Positions 6,772-10,088 of a DNA stretch of 10,088 nucleotides are shown here, piece after piece; the first letter of the stretch is position 1, and each line of letters begins with the position of its first letter. The notes under the pieces are model-generated. The model was not told the origin of the DNA. It did not search any database and saw nothing but the letters and a program-made list of their open reading frames with translations. The DNA comes from an uncultured Clostridia bacterium (GTDB lineage Bacteria; Bacillota_A; Clostridia; Christensenellales; CAG-138), in the NCBI GenBank assembly GCA_946539625.1, contig CAMNHT010000027.1, forward strand, positions 1 through 10,088, in the 5' to 3' direction. The position numbers and the translations under genes were made by a program.

Positions 6772-8231
6772 TCTCGATCAGCTTTGACGATTCCGTCAAA
6801 ATCGGTCTTCAATACATTCTGGAAACGCTGCATCCGTGCAGTCCGTTCGGCGCCGAACGTGTACGAAAGCTGCGTTTTTTTGCCCCGGATGAACGCGAAG
6901 CGCTCGAAACCGAGCTGAATAACACCGAGCGCGCGGCAAGTGCCGTCCAAGCGCTCGGCGCGCTTTACGAAAAGATCATGCTCGTACTGTGTCAGCTCAA
7001 AGACATCCGCGGCTCGCTTCGTCGGCTTTCGGAGGGCGCGGTGCTCGATCACGTGGAGCTCTTCGAGCTTAAAGGGTTTTTACTCCGTATTACGGACCTT
7101 AATCCGCTGTTCGATCGGATGCAGGAAACGGTGCAGGCGGATGGGATCGCGTTTTCCGACCCTTCTGCGGCGCTTTCCGTGCTCGACCCCGAGGGAACGC
7201 GCTCACGCGGATTCTACATCCCGGACGGCGCAAGCGAGAAGCTTCACGCGATCCGCGCGGAAAAGAAACAGCTCGAACAGCGTTTATATGAGGCACCGGA
7301 AGCGGAAAAGGACGCGATCAGAGCCGAACGCACGCGCATCTGCGCCGAGGAGGAGACCGAGGAGCGCGAGATCCGAAAGGCGATGTGTATGGCGCTTCTC
7401 CCCTACGTTTCCGCCATGCTCGAAAATGCCGACGCGGCGGGGCGGCTGGATTTTCTGATCCAGAAGGCGTTGTTTGCAAAAGCGTACGGCGGCGTGAGAC
7501 CTGAGATCACGGAAAGCGCTCTGGAGCTTACCGACATGACAAACCCGGAGCTTGTCGATCTTCTGAAGGCGAAGGGACGTGCGTTCGTGCCCGTTTCGAT
7601 CGCGACCGATCGCGGCGCGACAGTCATCACCGGCGCGAACATGGGCGGCAAGAGCGTCGCCATGAAGACGGTCGCATTAAACGCGCTGCTCTGCCACGCA
7701 GGCTTTCTTGTCTGTGCAAAAGCCGCAAAAATGCCGATGCTGCATTGCGTCCGGATGCTCTTTGACGACGCGCAGTCGATGCAGTCGGGGCTTTCCGGTT
7801 TCGGCTCGGAGATCGTACGGTTCAACGAGGCGCTTTCTGACGTCGAAGAAGGGTATTCGCTGTTTCTGATCGACGAGCTCGGTCGCGGCACAAACCCTGA
7901 CGAGGGTGCTTTGATCGTGCAGGCGGTCACGCAATACTTAAACGGACTCAACGCAATTTCGATCCTTGCGACGCACTACGACGGCGTTGCGGAACACGCG
8001 CGGATGCACTACCAGATCATCGGACTTCGTGACGTCGATCCGGACGCGATCAAATCGGAGCTTGCCGCGGCGCATGAGGACGGCGTTGCGATCATCGCTC
8101 GGCATATGAATTACGGGCTGTACCGCGTTCGCGGGAAGGCGGACTGCCCGCGGGACGCACTGAACATTCTGCGGATGCTGTCGATGAAACCGGAGATTCT
8201 CGAGCGCATCGAACAGGCATATAGGCAATAG
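6768..8231 (+). CDS. kamC: KamC-like MutS-family ATPase of the lysine cluster (not a mismatch repair MutS)
   Basis: A 487-residue protein whose C-terminal half is a MutS-type ABC ATPase: Walker A GANMGGKS (289-296), the signature-like QSGLSGFGSE region (339-348), Walker B LFLIDELGRGTN (365-376) and the ATHYD switch (401-405). The N-terminal half is helical, with a charged, probably coiled-coil stretch at about 155-205, and corresponds to the MutS core/lever region. The mismatch-recognition domain of MutS1 and the C-terminal Smr nuclease of MutS2 are both missing, and the length is well below either. With KamB it is thought to act on lysine 5,6-aminomutase rather than DNA, but this rests on gene context. 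A strong AAAGGAGG site (6753-6760) lies inside the end of kamB. The stop codon is only nine bases before the next -35 box, with no terminator, so transcription probably runs into the riboswitch leader. Confidence 0.8.
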   Translation: MISISFDDSVKIGLQYILETLHPCSPFGAERVRKLRFFAPDEREALETELNNTERAASAVQALGALYEKIMLVLCQLKDIRGSLRRLSEGAVLDHVELFELKGFLLRITDLNPLFDRMQETVQADGIAFSDPSAALSVLDPEGTRSRGFYIPDGASEKLHAIRAEKKQLEQRLYEAPEAEKDAIRAERTRICAEEETEEREIRKAMCMALLPYVSAMLENADAAGRLDFLIQKALFAKAYGGVRPEITESALELTDMTNPELVDLLKAKGRAFVPVSIATDRGATVITGANMGGKSVAMKTVALNALLCHAGFLVCAKAAKMPMLHCVRMLFDDAQSMQSGLSGFGSEIVRFNEALSDVEEGYSLFLIDELGRGTNPDEGALIVQAVTQYLNGLNAISILATHYDGVAEHARMHYQIIGLRDVDPDAIKSELAAAHEDGVAIIARHMNYGLYRVRGKADCPRDALNILRMLSMKPEILERIEQAYRQ

Positions 8232-8239
8232 GAAATTCC

Positions 8240-8269
8240 TTGACAACAGAACCCGGAATCGGGTATAAT
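8240..8269 (+). promoter_or_regulatory. strong promoter of the riboswitch-kal-kce-kdd operon
   Basis: Perfect TTGACA (8240-8245) and perfect TATAAT (8264-8269) boxes are separated by 18 bases, so initiation is expected near 8276. It begins almost immediately after the kamC stop. The leader from here to the kal start is about 300 bases and holds the lysine riboswitch. Confidence 0.88.
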
Positions 8270-8294
8270 TGTTCCACAGAATTCCATAGGGTCT

Positions 8295-8470
8295 TCTATA
8301 GAGGTGCGGACAGCAGGGTACCCGTTCGACCGGCTCGGGCAGCCGGTTACGTCGTTCGGGAAAGGGGTCGTCCGCCGAAGAGATCGGATCTGCCCGGTCC
8401 GGTTTCTGGCGTTGCCGTGTAAGCGGCAATGCTGTCATGTTCAGATACCGGGAACATGGAGCGCTATAGG
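8295..8470 (+). ncRNA. lysine riboswitch aptamer (L box / LYS element)
   Basis: The leader RNA folds into the lysine aptamer. P1 is CTATAG (8296-8301) with CTATAG (8464-8469), plus a U-G pair. P2 begins with GCGGAC (8306-8311) and GTCCGC (8370-8375) and ends in the hairpin ACCGGCT (8329-8335) with AGCCGGT (8341-8347). P3 is twelve pairs (8379-8390 with 8397-8408 approximately). P4 is TTGCCG (8412-8417) with CGGCAA (8424-8429). P5 is CATGTTC (8436-8442) with GAACATG (8452-8458). Loops L2 and L3 carry CGGGCA (8336-8341) and TGCCCG (8391-8396), a perfect complement, which is the kissing contact typical of this riboswitch. Conserved junction segments match the B. subtilis lysC leader as I recall it: ATAGAGGTGCG, GAAAGGGG, CGCCGAAG, CTGGC and GCTGTCA. 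It should bind L-lysine and control kal, kce and kdd through the terminator that follows. Confidence 0.92.
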
Positions 8471-8499
8471 TCGATCGGTCGACCTGTGGCGCCTTTTTT
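8461..8499 (+). terminator. intrinsic terminator = expression platform of the lysine riboswitch
   Basis: A 14-pair hairpin (8461-8474 with 8479-8492, loop TCGG 8475-8478) is followed at once by six T (8494-8499). The upper seven pairs (8468-8474 with 8479-8485) are perfect and the lower seven include two G-U pairs. Its 5' arm contains 8464-8470, which is also the 3' strand of aptamer helix P1, so P1 and the full terminator cannot form together. If P1 forms, the remaining hairpin (about 8471-8483) is separated from the T-run by roughly ten bases and should not terminate. Lysine binding is therefore predicted to allow read-through into kal. Confidence 0.88.
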
Positions 8500-8575
8500 A
8501 TTCCGATCGTGCCGAAGCCCCCGCGGAAACGCTGATCCCATTCAAAAAATTATATACTGCGAAGGAGAATGACAC
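8500..8575 (+). other. leader segment between the riboswitch terminator and kal
   Basis: This is the last part of the 344-base stretch without a protein gene (8232-8575); the rest holds the promoter, aptamer and terminator. I see no second terminator or promoter. It ends with the kal ribosome site GAAGGAG (8561-8567), eight bases before the ATG, which is not evidently sequestered by the aptamer. That favours control by termination, not by translation. Confidence 0.6.
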
Positions 8576-8983
8576 ATGGAAAAAATGACTTCAATGCTCC
8601 GCCTCCGCATGAGCGCGAAGGACGCGCACTACGGCGGAAACCTGGTCGACGGCGCACACATGGTGCACCTGTTCGGCGACGTCGCAACCGAGCTTCTCAT
8701 CAAGTGCGACGGCGACGAAGGTTTGTTCTGTGCCTATGACAACATCGAGTTTCTCGCGCCTGTATATGCCGGCGATTACATCGAGGCATACGGCGAGATC
8801 GACCGCGTCGGCAATACCTCCCGCGGCATGACGTTCGAAGCGCGAAAAGTCATCCAGGCGCGTCCGGACATCTCCCCCTCCGCCGCCGAAGTGCTGCCCG
8901 AGCCGATCGTGGTCTGCCGCGCGCACGGCACCTGCGTGACGCCGAAAGACTGCCAGCGCATCGATCACAGTCAGGATAAATAA
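8576..8983 (+). CDS. kal: 3-aminobutyryl-CoA ammonia-lyase
   Basis: A 135-residue single-domain protein of the hotdog fold. It removes ammonia from L-3-aminobutyryl-CoA to give crotonyl-CoA, the step that joins lysine fermentation to the butyrate pathway, in the cytoplasm. Recognition rests on blocks I recall from the Kal family, [11 protein letters not shown] (19-29), FGDVATELL and [18 protein letters not shown], together with the adjoining kce and kdd genes. Its length is normal for the family (about 130 residues). The ATG at 8576 has a GAAGGAG site eight bases upstream. It is the first gene behind the lysine riboswitch and is 12 bases ahead of kce, so kal, kce and kdd form one operon. No defect is visible. 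A general acyl-CoA thioesterase is the alternative reading from fold alone, but context makes that unlikely. Confidence 0.93.
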   Translation: MEKMTSMLRLRMSAKDAHYGGNLVDGAHMVHLFGDVATELLIKCDGDEGLFCAYDNIEFLAPVYAGDYIEAYGEIDRVGNTSRGMTFEARKVIQARPDISPSAAEVLPEPIVVCRAHGTCVTPKDCQRIDHSQDK

Positions 8984-8995
8984 CGGAGGGACGAT

Positions 8996-9823
8996 ATGGA
9001 AAAGCTGATCATCACCGCTGCCATCTGCGGCGCCGAAGTCACCAAGGCGAACAATCCCGCCGTCCCCTACACCGTCGAGGAAATGGTCCGTGAAGCAAAG
9101 CTCGCGTATGAAGCGGGCGCAGCGATCATCCATGTGCACGTCCGCGAGGACGACGGCACACCCACGCAGGACCGCGAGCGCTTCCGCGTGGTCATGGACG
9201 CAATAAGGAAAGAGCTTCCCGACGTCATCATGATCCCGTCGACCGGCGGCGCGACCGGCATGACGCCCGAAGAGCGTCTGCAGCCGACCGAGCTTATGCC
9301 CGAAATGGCGACGCTCGACTGCGGCACCTGCAATTTCGGCGACGAAGTCTTTGAAAATACGATGCCCACCATGCGTGCGTTCGGCAAGCGTATGATCGAG
9401 AACAACATCAAGCCCGAGTACGAATGCTTCGAACTCGGACATCTCGATACCGTGCTCAATATGGCAAAGAAGGGTGAAGTCCCCGGCGCACCGATGCAGT
9501 TCAATTTCGTGCTCGGTGTTGCAGGCTGCGCACCTGCAACCGTCGATAACCTCGCCTTCATGGTCAGTAAGATCCCCGCGGGCTCGACCTGGACGGTCAC
9601 CGGCGTCGGTCGTTCGGCGTGGACCATGGCTGCGGCAGGCATCATCATGGGCGGCAACGTCCGCGTGGGCTTCGAGGACAACGTGTATCTCGGAAAAGGG
9701 CACAAGGCGGCTTCTAACGGCGAGCTTGTCGAAAAGGTCGTCCGTCTTGCAAAGGAACTCGGCAGAGAGATCGCAACGCCGGACGAAGCGCGCGCGATCC
9801 TCGGTCTCCCCGCACGTCAGTAA
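8996..9823 (+). CDS. kce: 3-keto-5-aminohexanoate cleavage enzyme (BKACE family)
   Basis: A 275-residue TIM-barrel zinc enzyme of the BKACE (DUF849) family. It reacts 3-keto-5-aminohexanoate with acetyl-CoA to give L-3-aminobutyryl-CoA and acetoacetate. Key residues are in place: the metal ligands H46 and H48 in IIHVHVRE, E14 in CGAEVTK, S82 in the PSTGG turn, and R223, E227 and D228 in NVRVGFEDN. These match the zinc-binding and substrate residues I recall for the Cloacimonas Kce structure (His46, His48, Glu230; Glu14, Ser82, Arg226, Asp231), with a three-residue shift at the C-terminal side. The length is normal. BKACE enzymes differ in substrate, but position between kal and kdd makes the lysine pathway assignment firm. 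A GGAGGG site lies five bases ahead of the ATG. The product 3-aminobutyryl-CoA is the substrate of the Kal enzyme encoded upstream. Confidence 0.95.
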   Translation: MEKLIITAAICGAEVTKANNPAVPYTVEEMVREAKLAYEAGAAIIHVHVREDDGTPTQDRERFRVVMDAIRKELPDVIMIPSTGGATGMTPEERLQPTELMPEMATLDCGTCNFGDEVFENTMPTMRAFGKRMIENNIKPEYECFELGHLDTVLNMAKKGEVPGAPMQFNFVLGVAGCAPATVDNLAFMVSKIPAGSTWTVTGVGRSAWTMAAAGIIMGGNVRVGFEDNVYLGKGHKAASNGELVEKVVRLAKELGREIATPDEARAILGLPARQ

Positions 9824-9859
9824 TCAAACAAATCAAAATACAGTTCAGGAGGAATCACA

Positions 9860-10088
9860 ATGGAACAGTTAAAAGGCAATAAGTACGGCACCCACCGCGT
9901 CATCGAGCCGAAGGGCGTTCTCACCCAGGCGGCATGGAAGATCGACAACGACATGACGAAGCGTTACAGCAATGAGATCATCTGCGACGTCATCTCTCTG
10001 AACATCGACTCCGCGTCGTTCACGCAGATCGAAGAAGCGTGCGGCGGCGACGAGCAGAAGATCGGCGAAATGATCCTCGGCATCGTGG
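9860..10088 (+). CDS. kdd: L-erythro-3,5-diaminohexanoate dehydrogenase, N-terminal part
   Basis: Partial gene: 76 residues are visible of a protein usually near 340-350, and the rest is beyond the right edge. The enzyme oxidatively deaminates 3,5-diaminohexanoate with NAD(P)+ to 3-keto-5-aminohexanoate, the substrate of Kce. It is recognised from the characteristic N-terminus: KYGTHRVIEPKGVL (8-21), NEIICDVISLNIDSASFTQI and a following EACGGDEQKIGEMI helix. A strong AGGAGG site lies shortly before the ATG at 9860, and the gap to kce is 36 bases without a terminator, so it belongs to the riboswitch-controlled operon. The NAD-binding domain is not in view. The aminomutase subunit genes (kamD, kamE) and kamA would be expected nearby, probably further right. 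Confidence 0.92.
   Translation, partial: MEQLKGNKYGTHRVIEPKGVLTQAAWKIDNDMTKRYSNEIICDVISLNIDSASFTQIEEACGGDEQKIGEMILGIV

Noticed and set aside
6768..8231. DNA mismatch repair protein MutS or MutS2
   Set aside because: The ATPase motifs fit, but the mismatch-binding and Smr domains are absent and the gene is coupled to kamB in a lysine locus.
8276..8500. Cobalamin riboswitch, considered because the pathway uses B12
   Set aside because: No B12-box-like segment is seen, whereas every helix and the L2/L3 kissing pair of the lysine aptamer can be drawn.
8503..8509. CCGATCG complementary to 8472-8478 in the terminator hairpin, a possible antiterminator
   Set aside because: It is transcribed after the T-run, so it is too late to prevent termination; probably chance or an alternative fold of read-through RNA.
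8240..8588. Small plus-strand open frames inside the kal leader
   Set aside because: The same bases form the promoter, lysine aptamer and terminator; the frames lack ribosome sites and recognisable protein features.
8591..9703. Minus-strand open frame of 370 codons opposite kal and kce
   Set aside because: It spans two well-recognised genes and their gap, is His/Asp/Arg-rich without motifs, and lacks a family match; codon bias of the real genes keeps the frame open.
1..10088. CRISPR arrays, insertion sequences, tRNA or rRNA genes, phage or defence genes
   Set aside because: I looked for repeated units, transposase motifs and cloverleaf or rRNA-like segments and found none; the window reads as ordinary metabolic chromosome.

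Overview
The window reads as chromosome of a moderately GC-rich anaerobic member of the Clostridia (Firmicutes). The grounds are a lysine-fermentation gene set, strong AGGAGG-type ribosome binding sites, TTGACA/TATAAT promoters and a lysine riboswitch with an intrinsic terminator. The exact genus cannot be told from the sequence; a gut butyrate producer is a reasonable guess.

The left part (1-5664) is on the minus strand. Transcribed first from a divergent promoter is a fused membrane protein (VTT/DedA-like domain, then PlsC-like acyltransferase, then a zinc ribbon). It overlaps a YfcC/DcuC-family transporter, and that pair ends at a hairpin terminator (2346-2384). The next minus-strand promoter is built into the same DNA and drives a sugar operon: a GH31 glycosidase resembling sulfoquinovosidase YihQ, followed 18 bases later by a GPH-family sugar symporter cut by the window edge. 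The glycosidase keeps the GH31 catalytic aspartates but has lost two of the residues that bind the sulfonate of sulfoquinovose.

The right part (5842-10088) is on the plus strand and is a lysine-fermentation locus. kamB (P-loop protein) and kamC (MutS-like ATPase) overlap by four bases and probably service the B12-dependent lysine 5,6-aminomutase. A strong promoter 9 bases after kamC starts a leader that folds as a complete lysine riboswitch aptamer (five helices, with perfectly complementary L2 and L3 loops), followed by an intrinsic terminator. The leader precedes kal, kce and kdd, which convert 3,5-diaminohexanoate plus acetyl-CoA to crotonyl-CoA, acetoacetate and ammonia. The aminomutase genes (kamA, kamD, kamE) are not in view and may lie further right.

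The most interesting point is the wiring of this leader. The 3' strand of the aptamer's P1 helix is also part of the 5' arm of the terminator, so closing P1 (lysine bound) should break the terminator. This predicts a lysine-activated (ON) riboswitch turning on lysine degradation, the opposite of the usual lysine-repressed switch on biosynthesis genes.
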